DNA of 64,000 nucleotides from Variovorax sp. OK212 (GTDB lineage: Bacteria > Pseudomonadota > Gammaproteobacteria > Burkholderiales > Burkholderiaceae_C), in NCBI RefSeq assembly GCF_900112425.1, contig NZ_FOLP01000015.1:62001-126000 (forward strand), read 5' to 3'. Of this stretch, positions 8,693 through 18,948 are shown piece by piece (the first letter of the stretch is position 1; every line of letters starts with the position of its first letter). Under the pieces are notes generated by a model, which was not told the origin of the DNA, searched no databases, and saw only the letters and a program-made list of their open reading frames with translations. Position numbers and translations under genes: made by a program.

Positions 8693-10336
8693 TCACTGGC
8701 CGGCCAGGATGAATTCGGCGCACTTCTCGCCGATCATGATGGCCGGGGCATTGGTGTTGCCGCTCGAGATGACCGGCATGATGGAAGCGTCGGCCACGCG
8801 CAGGTTGGCGATGCCGTGCACCTTCAGGCGGTGGTCGACCACGGCCATGTCGTCGTGGCCCATCTTGCAGGTGCCCACGGGGTGGAAGGTGGTCATGGCG
8901 GTGGCGCGCAGCCAGGCCACCAGGTCTTCGTCGCTCTGCTTCTCGGGGCCGGGTGCAAGTTCCTTGCCGCGGTAGGCGTCGAAGGCGGGTTGCGCGATGA
9001 CCTCGCGCGTGGCGCGAATGGCATCGACCATGGTCTTGCGGTCGAACTCGGTGTCCAGGTAGTTGGGCTGGATCAGCGGCGCGTCGCCGGGCCGGCCGGA
9101 GCGCAGGCGGATGCGGCCCAGGCTGCTCGGGTTGACCGGGCCCACGCGCAGCGTGAAGCCGTGCTTGGCCTCGACGGTGGATTTCTTGAACGGGTTGGGA
9201 AAGTACAGGTTGGCCGTCTTCTCGAGCGCGGGCATGAAGTGCAGCTGCACGTCGGGGTGTTCGAGCTCGGGCCGGGTCTTGATGAACGCGCCGGCCTCGT
9301 ACGGAAAGGTGGTGGTGATGCCTTCGCCGAACAGCATGCCGCGCACCACCGAGAACGCGATCTTGTCGGCGCGCAGGTCCTTGTAGAGCGTGACGGGCTG
9401 CTTGCACTCGTACGACATCACGCAGTCCACATGGTCCTGCAGGTTGCCGCCCACGCCGGGCAAGGCCTTGAGCACGGGAATGTCGTGCTTCGCCAGTTCT
9501 TCCTGCGGGCCGACGCCCGAGAGCATCAGCAGGTGCGGCGAGCCGACCACGCCGGCGCAAAGAATCACTTCCTTGCGGGCGCGCACGGTGTTCATGCGGC
9601 CGAGCACCTCGTAGGCCACGCCCACGGCGCGGCCCTTTTCGATCAACACCTTGTGCGTGAGCGCGCGCGTGACCACCTGGAGGTTGCTGCGCTTCATTGC
9701 CGGGCGCAGGAACGCGAAGGAGGCGGACCAGCGCTTGCCCTTCTTGATGGTGAAGTCGTAGCGGCCGAAGCCGAGCTGGCTGGCACCGTTGAAGTCATCG
9801 TTCAGCGGGTAGCCGGCCTGCTGCCCCGCGAGGCAGAACACGTCGAGCAGTGCGTTCCAGCCGCGCGCGCGGCACACGGTGAGTTCGCCGTTGGCGTTGT
9901 GGAACACGCCGTCGCGCTGGATGTGGCCTTCGGAGCGCTTGAAGGCGGGCAGCACGTCCTTGTACGACCAGCCCAGGTTGCCCATGGCGGCCCAGCCGTC
10001 GTAGTCCTGCTTGCCGCCGCGCACGTAGATCATGCCGTTGATGGTCGAGGTGCCGCCGAGCACCTTGCCGCGCGGCCAGTAGATCTTGCGGCCGTTGAGG
10101 TTGGGTTCGGGCTCGGAGTGAAAGTGCCAGTTGTAGATGCCCGACTGGAACAGCTTGCCCATGAGCATCGGCAGGCGAAACAGCGGGTTCGAGTCCTTGC
10201 CGCCGGCCTCCAGCAGGAGCACGCGCGTGGCGGGGCGGGCGCTGAGCCGGGCGGCGAGCGCGCAGCCCGCGGAGCCCGCGCCCACGACGATGTAGTCGTA
10301 GGCGTTCTGGTCGTTGTTGGGGTTGTTGTGGTTCAT
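8693..10336 (-). CDS. GMC family FAD-dependent oxidoreductase (choline dehydrogenase-like)
   Basis: A 547-residue flavoprotein that oxidises an alcohol or related group. It begins with an Asn-rich tail, then the FAD-binding VVGAGSAGCALAARL (about residues 16-30), GMC signature 1 (ARGKVLGGTSTINGM), signature 2 (GVVGSPHLLMLSGVGP), the catalytic His in TTFHPVGTCKMG and the C-terminal SSGNTNAPAIMIGEK with its conserved Asn. Length is typical. It is second in the operon, 14 bp after the UDG-like gene. The substrate is unknown; nothing near it resembles betaine-pathway genes, so a choline dehydrogenase role is not favoured. Confidence 0.9.
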   Translation of the reverse strand: MNHNNPNNDQNAYDYIVVGAGSAGCALAARLSARPATRVLLLEAGGKDSNPLFRLPMLMGKLFQSGIYNWHFHSEPEPNLNGRKIYWPRGKVLGGTSTINGMIYVRGGKQDYDGWAAMGNLGWSYKDVLPAFKRSEGHIQRDGVFHNANGELTVCRARGWNALLDVFCLAGQQAGYPLNDDFNGASQLGFGRYDFTIKKGKRWSASFAFLRPAMKRSNLQVVTRALTHKVLIEKGRAVGVAYEVLGRMNTVRARKEVILCAGVVGSPHLLMLSGVGPQEELAKHDIPVLKALPGVGGNLQDHVDCVMSYECKQPVTLYKDLRADKIAFSVVRGMLFGEGITTTFPYEAGAFIKTRPELEHPDVQLHFMPALEKTANLYFPNPFKKSTVEAKHGFTLRVGPVNPSSLGRIRLRSGRPGDAPLIQPNYLDTEFDRKTMVDAIRATREVIAQPAFDAYRGKELAPGPEKQSDEDLVAWLRATAMTTFHPVGTCKMGHDDMAVVDHRLKVHGIANLRVADASIMPVISSGNTNAPAIMIGEKCAEFILAGQ

Positions 10337-10350
10337 GGGGTCGCCGGGTC

Positions 10351-11202
10351 TCACCAGGAAATGGGGTCGCGGGCCATCTCGGCGAGATGGGCGTTGCACA
10401 GCGCGAAGGGGTTGGGCAGGCCCAGCACGGCGTCGGCAAACGCGGGGTGCTCGCGCAGGATGCAGGCGACCTTGCCGTGCAAGCCTTGCGCGATGCCGGC
10501 CGCTTCGAAGGCCTCGGCCGCGGAGGCGCCGAAGCCCATGAACACCACCGGCTCGCCGCGCTTGAGCAGGTGCGACAGCACCGCCTGGATCAGCGGCTTC
10601 CACAGCACGAGGTGGCCCTGCGACTGGTGCGGGTCGATCGCCACCTGGAAGCGGCTGAGCGTGAAGGAGGTGTTGAGCAGCAGCACGCCGTCGTCGACCC
10701 AGCGGTCGCTCAGCGTGGCGGGTGTTTCGAAGGGCAGCGCGCCGGATTCGATGGCCTGCAGCGTGCGCGGCCAGTTGGCAAAGCTGCCGCCATAGGTTGC
10801 ATCACCCGTGCGCGCTTCAGCCAGCATCTGCACCCACGCACGGATGCTCTTGGTGAACATCTTGTCGAGCTCGCGCCACTGCGCCACGTTGCCTACCTCG
10901 AAGGCGCGGCCGGTGGCGATGTCGATGGACGGGTAGGGGTCTTGCCCCAGCACCACGCAGCGCACCCGCGCGGGCATCACGCTGTCGAAGGCCTTGAGCA
11001 TGTGCGCGCCGTGCGGCATGCCGGCCAGTCGACGGCCCTTGCGCGCCGGAAAGATCGGCTCCCACGCCTGCAGTTCGAGCGCCGCATCGACGCCCTCGAA
11101 GTCGAGCTTCACATCGCCCAGCGCGGCCCGCCAGGCATCGGGCAGGTCGTCGGGCCAGTTCGCCAGTGTTTCTTGCAGTGCGGTGCGCAGGGCTTGGGGC
11201 AT
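10351..11202 (-). CDS. Uracil-DNA glycosylase superfamily protein
   Basis: A 283-residue protein of the UDG fold. Motif A is VLGQDPYPS with the water-activating Asp88; the LLLNTSFT segment (Asn177) matches the family's uracil-recognition strand. In place of the usual HPSPLS loop it has REHPAFAD followed by GLPNPF (His252, Pro253), so the DNA-intercalating loop is altered. Family members remove uracil from DNA, but this one has different motif residues and an N-terminal extension. It is the first gene of a catabolic/transport operon, 14 bp before the GMC gene, which is unusual for a repair enzyme. The role is uncertain; the fold assignment is firm. Confidence 0.82.
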   Translation of the reverse strand: MPQALRTALQETLANWPDDLPDAWRAALGDVKLDFEGVDAALELQAWEPIFPARKGRRLAGMPHGAHMLKAFDSVMPARVRCVVLGQDPYPSIDIATGRAFEVGNVAQWRELDKMFTKSIRAWVQMLAEARTGDATYGGSFANWPRTLQAIESGALPFETPATLSDRWVDDGVLLLNTSFTLSRFQVAIDPHQSQGHLVLWKPLIQAVLSHLLKRGEPVVFMGFGASAAEAFEAAGIAQGLHGKVACILREHPAFADAVLGLPNPFALCNAHLAEMARDPISW

Positions 11203-11229
11203 GGGTTACATTCAAACTTCAAAAAAAAG

Positions 11230-11279
11230 CTGACCAGTTCGTCAGGAAATTCTAAGGAATAAATTGACGAGTTGGTCAG
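11230..11279. promoter_or_regulatory. Two dyad boxes, probable TetR/RutR-type operators
   Basis: Between the divergent UDG-like and TetR genes lie two near-identical imperfect palindromes: tgaccagttcgtca at 11231-11244 and tgacgagttggtca at 11265-11278. The second, inverted, matches the first except at its two central bases. Centres are 34 bp apart. The half-sites resemble the TTGACCA..TGGTCAA box known for E. coli RutR. Box 1 is 28 bp before the UDG-like start codon, suitable for repression of the operon; box 2 lies 73 bp before the regulator's ATG and could allow autoregulation. Confidence 0.65.
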
Positions 11280-11351
11280 AATTTTTTTGGTGCTTACCCG
11301 TGCTCCGTTTCGGGGCGCCTCTAGAATTTGAGCCCGGTCACCAGTGACACC

Positions 11352-12011
11352 ATGCCCATGCGCGACACCTCCACTCCCCGATCCCCCAAACCGGAAACCC
11401 CTGCGGACCGGGAGATCCGGGCGGCCAACAAACGCAAGATCCTGAAGGCCGCGAGCGAGGTGTTCGCGGCCAAGGGCTTCGACGGCGCGCGCATCGCGGA
11501 GATCGCCACCGTCGCGGAGCTGCCCAAGGCCAACGTCTACTACTACTACGCGACCAAGGAAGAGCTGTACAGCGCCACCTTCGCGCCGCTGCTGGAAGAG
11601 TGGGACAGCGCGCTGCGCATCCTCAAGGCCGAGACCGAGCCCGCCGTGGCGCTGCGCGCCTATGTGGAAGCCAAGCTCAAGCTGGGGCGCAAGAACCCGC
11701 TGGAGGCGCGCCTGTTCGCCAACGAGGTGGTGCGCGGCGGCACCTTCCTGTCGGCCGCCGACCGGGCGCACATCGCGAACAGCACGGCCGCCAGCATCGA
11801 GGTGTTCGAGGCCTGGATGGCCGCCAAGAAGATCCGCAAGATCGACCCCCGGCACTTTCTCTTCATGCTCTGGGCCGCCACCCAGTTCTATGCCGACTAC
11901 GAGCCCATCGTGAACGCGGTGCTGCAGGTGAAGAAACTCACCGCGGCGCACTACGACCAGGCGCTCGAAAGCATCGTGGGCACGGTGCTCGGCGGCGTGC
12001 TGGTCGACTGA
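11352..12011 (+). CDS. TetR family transcriptional regulator, RutR-like
   Basis: A 219-residue repressor. Residues about 20-75 form the TetR DNA-binding domain (KILKAASEVFAAKGF, then the recognition part around ELPKANVYYYYATKEEL). The C-terminal half, with a KNPLEARLFANEVVRGG segment and HFLFMLWAATQFYADYE, resembles the ligand-binding domain of RutR/YcdC regulators, which sense pyrimidines in E. coli. It is divergent from the UDG/GMC/importer operon and two operator-like boxes sit between them. The ATG at 11352 is preferred over a TTG at 11328 in the same frame; neither has a strong ribosome-binding site. Confidence 0.88.
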   Translation: MPMRDTSTPRSPKPETPADREIRAANKRKILKAASEVFAAKGFDGARIAEIATVAELPKANVYYYYATKEELYSATFAPLLEEWDSALRILKAETEPAVALRAYVEAKLKLGRKNPLEARLFANEVVRGGTFLSAADRAHIANSTAASIEVFEAWMAAKKIRKIDPRHFLFMLWAATQFYADYEPIVNAVLQVKKLTAAHYDQALESIVGTVLGGVLVD

Positions 12012-12225
12012 CCGCAGGCTGGCGATCGAACCCGCCGGACGGCCGTGACCGGCCCGGCGAAGAGCCGGGCCGAGTGAACTTCCGCGCGACGGGCGCGTCA
12101 GAGGGCATCACAGGCGTCACAGGGCGTTACGAGGATCTGGCTCGGGTGTGGTCCGAATTGGTGCACCATAGCCGCTCGCCTCCCTGAGATCCTTCCGACA
12201 TTCCTCTCACAAGGAACCCGACCTC

Positions 12226-13137
12226 ATGTCCGACAGCGACATCCGCGACACCCGAGACACCGCCGATTTCCGGCCCCGCCGCGAAACGCCCACCGGCGCC
12301 ATCGTGATCGCCGTGCTGGTGCTGCTGGCGGCTGCGTTCTTCGGCTGGCGCTGGTACCAGCAGCAACAGCAAAAGCCCGCCGAGCCCACGCCCGTGGCCG
12401 CGGCGCCCAACGACGCACCCGCACCGCCGCCGCCCGTCGCGGCGCAGCCCACGGGCCCGCAGAACCCGGTCGACGCGCTCGCGCCGCCGGACGCCGCGCT
12501 GCCCAAGCTGGCCGAATCCGATTCGCGCGTGATGAAGGCGCTGGCCGAGCTGCTCGGCGCGAAGAACGCCGACGCGTTCCTGCGCTCCGACGGCATCGTG
12601 CATCGCTTCGTGGCCACGGTCGACAACCTCGCGCGCGAACAGGCGCCTGCCAACACATGGCCGGTGCAGCCCACGGGTCAGCGCTTCATCACCGAAGGGC
12701 AGGGCGAGGCGCAGACCATCTCGCCGAACAACGCGGCGCGCTACAACGCCGCCGTGCTGCTGGCCGGGTCGATCGATCCGGCGAAGGCCGCCGCGGTGTA
12801 CGCCAGGCTCTACCCGCTGTTCCAGCAGGCCTATGAGGAGCTGGGCTATCCGGGGCGTTATTTCAACGACCGGCTGATCGCGGTGATCGACCATCTGTTG
12901 CAGGCACCCGAGCCCGGCGGGCCGGTGCAGGTGCGGCTGGTCGAGGTGAAGGGCGAGGTGCCTTCGCAGCGCCCGTGGGTGCGCTACGAGTACGTCGACC
13001 CGCAGCTGCAGGCGCTGTCGTCCGGCCAGAAGATCATGGTGCGCATGGGCCCGGAGAACGAGCGCAAGATGAAGGCCAGCCTGCGCGGGCTGCGCCAGCA
13101 GATCGCCACGGGGGACGTGGCGAAGAAGAAGTCGTAG
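12226..13137 (+). CDS. DUF3014 domain-containing membrane-anchored protein
   Basis: A 303-residue protein with a short cytosolic tail, one membrane segment (about residues 24-42, GAIVIAVLVLLAAAFFGW), a Gln-rich then Pro/Ala-rich linker to about residue 90, and a conserved periplasmic domain matching DUF3014 (from LPKLAESDSRVMKAL to the end). Function of the family is unknown. AAGGAA lies nine bases before the ATG. It is a single gene, convergent with gcvP. Confidence 0.85.
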   Translation: MSDSDIRDTRDTADFRPRRETPTGAIVIAVLVLLAAAFFGWRWYQQQQQKPAEPTPVAAAPNDAPAPPPPVAAQPTGPQNPVDALAPPDAALPKLAESDSRVMKALAELLGAKNADAFLRSDGIVHRFVATVDNLAREQAPANTWPVQPTGQRFITEGQGEAQTISPNNAARYNAAVLLAGSIDPAKAAAVYARLYPLFQQAYEELGYPGRYFNDRLIAVIDHLLQAPEPGGPVQVRLVEVKGEVPSQRPWVRYEYVDPQLQALSSGQKIMVRMGPENERKMKASLRGLRQQIATGDVAKKKS

Positions 13138-13166
13138 CCGCGTAGCGGGTCGACAGCGGGCGCTGC

Positions 13167-13185
13167 TGCCGCTGCCGCAGCGGCA
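13167..13185. terminator. Possible bidirectional hairpin between convergent genes
   Basis: An 8-bp perfect stem (TGCCGCTG / CAGCGGCA) with a 3-base loop lies in the 98-bp gap between the DUF3014 gene and gcvP. There is no following T-tract, so it is a weak candidate for intrinsic termination and may only stabilise mRNA ends. Confidence 0.35.
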
Positions 13186-13235
13186 ACTGCAACTGCGCGC
13201 GCGGCCGAACCGCCGGCCGCCTCGCGCCCGCCTGC

Positions 13236-16145
<2,910 letters not shown>

Positions 16146-16276
16146 GGCGGTGACTGTCTATCGGCGTTAATAAAAGAACTCAGCGGTCGCCGCCGGGCCG
16201 CCCCAAGGCGGACCGCGCCTTCCCCATGGGGGATGGAGAAGCACACGAAGTGGCAAGCCGAGGGGCAAACATCATT

Positions 16277-16648
16277 TCAGGATTCGGCGGCGAACTTGTC
16301 GTACGAAGCGGCGTCGAGCAAGGCGTCGAGCTGCGCGGGTTCGCTCAGCTTGACCTTGAAGAACCAGCCGCTGGCCAGCGGGTCGCTGTTGGCGAGCGAG
16401 GGGTCGGCGCGCAGCGCTTCGTTCACTTCGGTGACTTCGCCCGACACGGGCATGAACACATCGGCGGCGGCCTTGACCGATTCGACGACGCCGGCGACTT
16501 CGCCTTGCGCGAAGCTCTTGCCGACTTCAGGCAGGTCGACGAACACCACGTCGCCCAGCGCGTCCTGCGCATGCACGGTGATGCCGACGGTGGCCGCGCC
16601 GCCTTCGGCCGACACCCATTCGTGGTCCTTGGTGTACTTGATGCTCAT
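16277..16648 (-). CDS. gcvH: Glycine cleavage system H protein (lipoyl carrier)
   Basis: A 123-residue H protein, normal in length. The lipoylated lysine is Lys59 in GVVESVKAAAD, and the YTKDHEWV start of the fold is intact. It carries the aminomethyl intermediate from GcvP to GcvT. An AG-rich ribosome-binding site (GAGGAG in the transcript sense) precedes the ATG. It is the middle gene of the operon. Confidence 0.97.
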   Translation of the reverse strand: MSIKYTKDHEWVSAEGGAATVGITVHAQDALGDVVFVDLPEVGKSFAQGEVAGVVESVKAAADVFMPVSGEVTEVNEALRADPSLANSDPLASGWFFKVKLSEPAQLDALLDAASYDKFAAES

Positions 16649-16708
16649 GGAAAACTCCTCGTGGAAAAAATGTTTCGGGGTGCAGAGCCTAACGGGGCTC
16701 GGTGTGCT

Positions 16709-16735
16709 TCAGCCGCGTCAGCCGCGTCAACCACG
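16709..16735 (-). repeat. 9-bp tandem repeat of the gcvT stop region
   Basis: On the coding strand the last codons of gcvT, CGTGGTTGA (Arg-Gly-stop), are followed by two copies of CGCGGCTGA, so Arg-Gly-stop occurs three times in a row. The repeat looks like local duplication of the gene end and supplies two back-up in-frame stop codons. Confidence 0.75.
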
Positions 16736-17908
16736 GTAGTAGCGGGTTGGCACGAAAGGCATGGTGGACACTTCCATCGGCACCGGCTTGCCGCGCACGA
16801 TGGCCTGCACGCGCGTGCCGGGCTGCGAGAACGCGGTGGCCACGTAGCCCATGGCCACGCAGCGGTCGGCCGTCGGGCCGAGCAGGCCGCTGGTGACGAT
16901 GCCGATGTCATGGCCTTCGAAGGACTGCAGCACGGTGCCGTCGCGCACCGGAATGCGCTCCAGCGCCACCAGTCCCACGCGTTTGCGCTTGAGCGTGTCG
17001 TGGTCGGTGTGGCCGGCCGCGCCCGCGGTGGCCGCGGCCAGCTGCGCCAGGATCTTCGCGGCGCCGGGGAAGCCGCCTTCGCGCGCGCCGCCCGCGCGGC
17101 GCACCTTCTGCATCGCCCAGTTGAGCGAGGCCTCGACCGGCGTGGTGGTGGTGTCGATGTCGTTGCCGTACAGGCACAGGCCGGCTTCCAGGCGCAGCGA
17201 ATTGCGCGCGCCGAGGCCCACGGGCTTCACCTCGGGCTGGGCCAGCAGCAGGCGGGCCAGCGCGTCGGCGTCCTTGGCGGCCACCGAGATCTCGAAGCCG
17301 TCTTCGCCGGTGTAGCCGCTGCGGGTGACGAAGGCGTCGACCTTGACTTTGTCATCGCCGATCTGCACCGCGCCGCCGGTCATGAACACGAAGCGCTCGA
17401 TGCCGGGCGACAGCCGCGCCAGCGTGGCCGCGGCCTGCGGGCCCTGCAGCGCCAGCAGGGCGTGGTCGGGTAGGGGGCGCACCTCGCAGCGCGCGCCGAT
17501 CTTCTGCTGGATGTGGGCGATGTCGGCCACCTTGCAGGCGCCGTTGACGATCACGAAGAGCGAGCCGTTGCCTTCGTTGAAGAACATCAGGTCGTCGAGG
17601 ATGCCGCCCTCGTCGTTCAGCAGCAGGCCGTAGCGCTGCTTGCCGGCGGGCAGGTCGACCACGTCGACGGGCATCAGGGTTTCGAAGGCGGCGGCGGCGT
17701 CGGGGCCCACCAGGCGCAGCTGGCCCATGTGGGAAATGTCGAACAGGCCGGCCGCGTCGCGCGTGTGCTTGTGCTCGGCCATCAGGCCGGCGGGGTACTG
17801 CACCGGCATCGAGTAGCCCGCGAAGGGCACCATGCGGGCGCCGAGCGCCACGTGGAGGTCGTACAGCGGCGTCTTGAGAAGGGTGTCGGAGGCGGAAGAA
17901 GCAGCCAC
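16727..17908 (-). CDS. gcvT: Aminomethyltransferase, T protein of the glycine cleavage system
   Basis: A 393-residue T protein that moves the methylene group from aminomethyl-GcvH to tetrahydrofolate and releases ammonia. The start region TPLYDLHVALGARMVPFAGYSMPVQY, the folate-domain strand FDISHMGQLRL and the SGYTGEDGFEI motif are all present. The GTG at 17908 is preferred because GGAG sits six bases before it. An in-frame ATG at 17959 would add a Cys-rich 17-residue leader that is unlike the family N-terminus. It is the first gene of the operon, directly behind a tandem glycine riboswitch. Confidence 0.96.
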   Translation of the reverse strand: MAASSASDTLLKTPLYDLHVALGARMVPFAGYSMPVQYPAGLMAEHKHTRDAAGLFDISHMGQLRLVGPDAAAAFETLMPVDVVDLPAGKQRYGLLLNDEGGILDDLMFFNEGNGSLFVIVNGACKVADIAHIQQKIGARCEVRPLPDHALLALQGPQAAATLARLSPGIERFVFMTGGAVQIGDDKVKVDAFVTRSGYTGEDGFEISVAAKDADALARLLLAQPEVKPVGLGARNSLRLEAGLCLYGNDIDTTTTPVEASLNWAMQKVRRAGGAREGGFPGAAKILAQLAAATAGAAGHTDHDTLKRKRVGLVALERIPVRDGTVLQSFEGHDIGIVTSGLLGPTADRCVAMGYVATAFSQPGTRVQAIVRGKPVPMEVSTMPFVPTRYYRG

Positions 17909-17969
17909 GGGGCTCTCCAGAGGGCAAAAGGGGCAGACGAAATCCATGACGCAAGCCATGGGCCACCCC

Positions 17970-18172
17970 TGCTGTCCGCTTTACCTGAGAGATTCACCCC
18001 ACGATCGGGGTTTGCTCCTTCGGTGGGCCGGTGCACCGTTTCGGGTGCCGCGGCCTCTCTCCAGCAAGGAAACGCCGGTGTTCACCGGCGCCTTGTCAGT
18101 CCTTTTGCCTGAGCGTTCGGGAATCCCCTGCGCCTTCGGCGGCCCCGTCGTGCGGGGCTCTCTCCTGACCCG
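17970..18172 (-). promoter_or_regulatory. Tandem glycine riboswitch upstream of gcvT
   Basis: Two successive glycine aptamers read on the minus strand. Aptamer I (18172 to about 18095) has closing helix GTCAG/CTGAC, the GGAGAGAGCC element, GCCGAAGG and CGCTCAGGCAAAAGGAC. Aptamer II (about 18066 to 17972) repeats these as GCTGGAGAGAGGC, CACCGAAGGAG and ATCTCTCAGGTAAAGCGGACAGC, closed by GCTG/CAGC. Tandem aptamers of this kind activate gcv operons when glycine is plentiful. The expression platform between 17970 and the GTG at 17908 shows no clear intrinsic terminator, so translational control is possible. Confidence 0.95.
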
Positions 18173-18211
18173 GGCGAGTGTAGTGGATCGCGCGGGGCCC
18201 AGGTTTTTGTT

Positions 18212-18841
18212 TCAGTGAACGATCTCGGCCGGCGGCAGCAGCCGGTCGATGCGCTCGCGCAGCGATTCGGCGCGCTCCGGCCCTGCGGTCTTCTCGACCT
18301 CGCTGAGCATCAGCGCGGCGATGGTCAGCATCGCGTCGCGGTCGCGCGCCTCGCGCAGGGCGTCGCGCATCTGCAGCGCGAACCTGGGGTCGCGGCGCAC
18401 GAACATGCGCTCGCACATGTCGAACAGGAACATGCGCGTGGTGGCCAGCGAGCGCTTGCCGTCGAAGCTGTCGGCCGAGGTGCTGACCTGGATCGGTTCC
18501 GCGACCGGGGCGGCCGCAGCCGCAGCCTGGGCCTGGGCCTGCGCCGCCTGCGCGGCGGCTGCTGCCGCGGCGGCGGCAGCCTGGGGGTCCTGCAGGTAGC
18601 CGCGCTGCACCAGCGCCAGCAGCGCCTGCTCGGCCTCGTCCCGGGTGGTGAACAGCGGACTGAAGTCGGTCAGCGAGCGCCGGCCGTCGGCCATCAGCAG
18701 CAGCGCGCGCTCACGCTGGGTGAGCGTGCGCTGGCCGCCCTGCAGTTCGTCGCGCGCCTTGTCGGTCTTGGTGGGAAGCATGCAGCCACAGCCTTGGGGA
18801 ATCGAGGACTGCAGCATCGTTGCAAGTGGTGACACCTTCAT
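18212..18841 (-). CDS. Hypothetical protein with alanine-rich linker
   Basis: A 209-residue protein I do not recognise. Residues about 35-85 are helical and resemble a small winged-helix-like segment (LTQRERALLLMADGRRSLTDF, then EAEQALLALVQRGYL). This is followed by a roughly 25-residue Ala/Gln-only linker and a C-terminal helical domain rich in Arg, Asp and Glu. No signal peptide or membrane segment is evident. An internal ATG at 18781 (MLPTKTDKARDE) is an alternative start with AAGG upstream, because the first 20 residues look weakly protein-like. It lies between the gcv riboswitch and the MFS gene on the same strand. Confidence 0.75.
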   Translation of the reverse strand: MKVSPLATMLQSSIPQGCGCMLPTKTDKARDELQGGQRTLTQRERALLLMADGRRSLTDFSPLFTTRDEAEQALLALVQRGYLQDPQAAAAAAAAAAQAAQAQAQAAAAAAPVAEPIQVSTSADSFDGKRSLATTRMFLFDMCERMFVRRDPRFALQMRDALREARDRDAMLTIAALMLSEVEKTAGPERAESLRERIDRLLPPAEIVH

Positions 18842-18912
18842 GAACCATTCGACTTACAGGGCCACAAGCTCAGCCGCCTGCGCTTTCCTTGCGGATGAGC
18901 CAATGGTTGCGC

Positions 18913-18948
18913 GCGCGTTCAACCCATTCAACCCGTCCAACCCGTTCA
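18913..18948 (-). repeat. 9-bp tandem repeat starting at the MFS-gene stop codon
   Basis: On the coding strand, from the stop codon onward, four 9-bp units run TGAACGGGT, TGGACGGGT, TGAATGGGT, TGAACGCGC. Three of the four begin with TGA in the gene's frame. The array sits at the 3' end of the MFS transporter gene, comparable to the array at the end of gcvT. Confidence 0.75.

Noticed and set aside
8693..10336. Choline dehydrogenase (betA).
   Set aside because: The GMC family match is clear, but no betaine aldehyde dehydrogenase, BetI or choline transporter is nearby, and many GMC enzymes use other alcohols.
12012..12225. A short gene between the TetR and DUF3014 genes.
   Set aside because: Only fragments of frames are present; the stretch holds degenerate 9-10 bp repeats and the DUF3014 upstream region.
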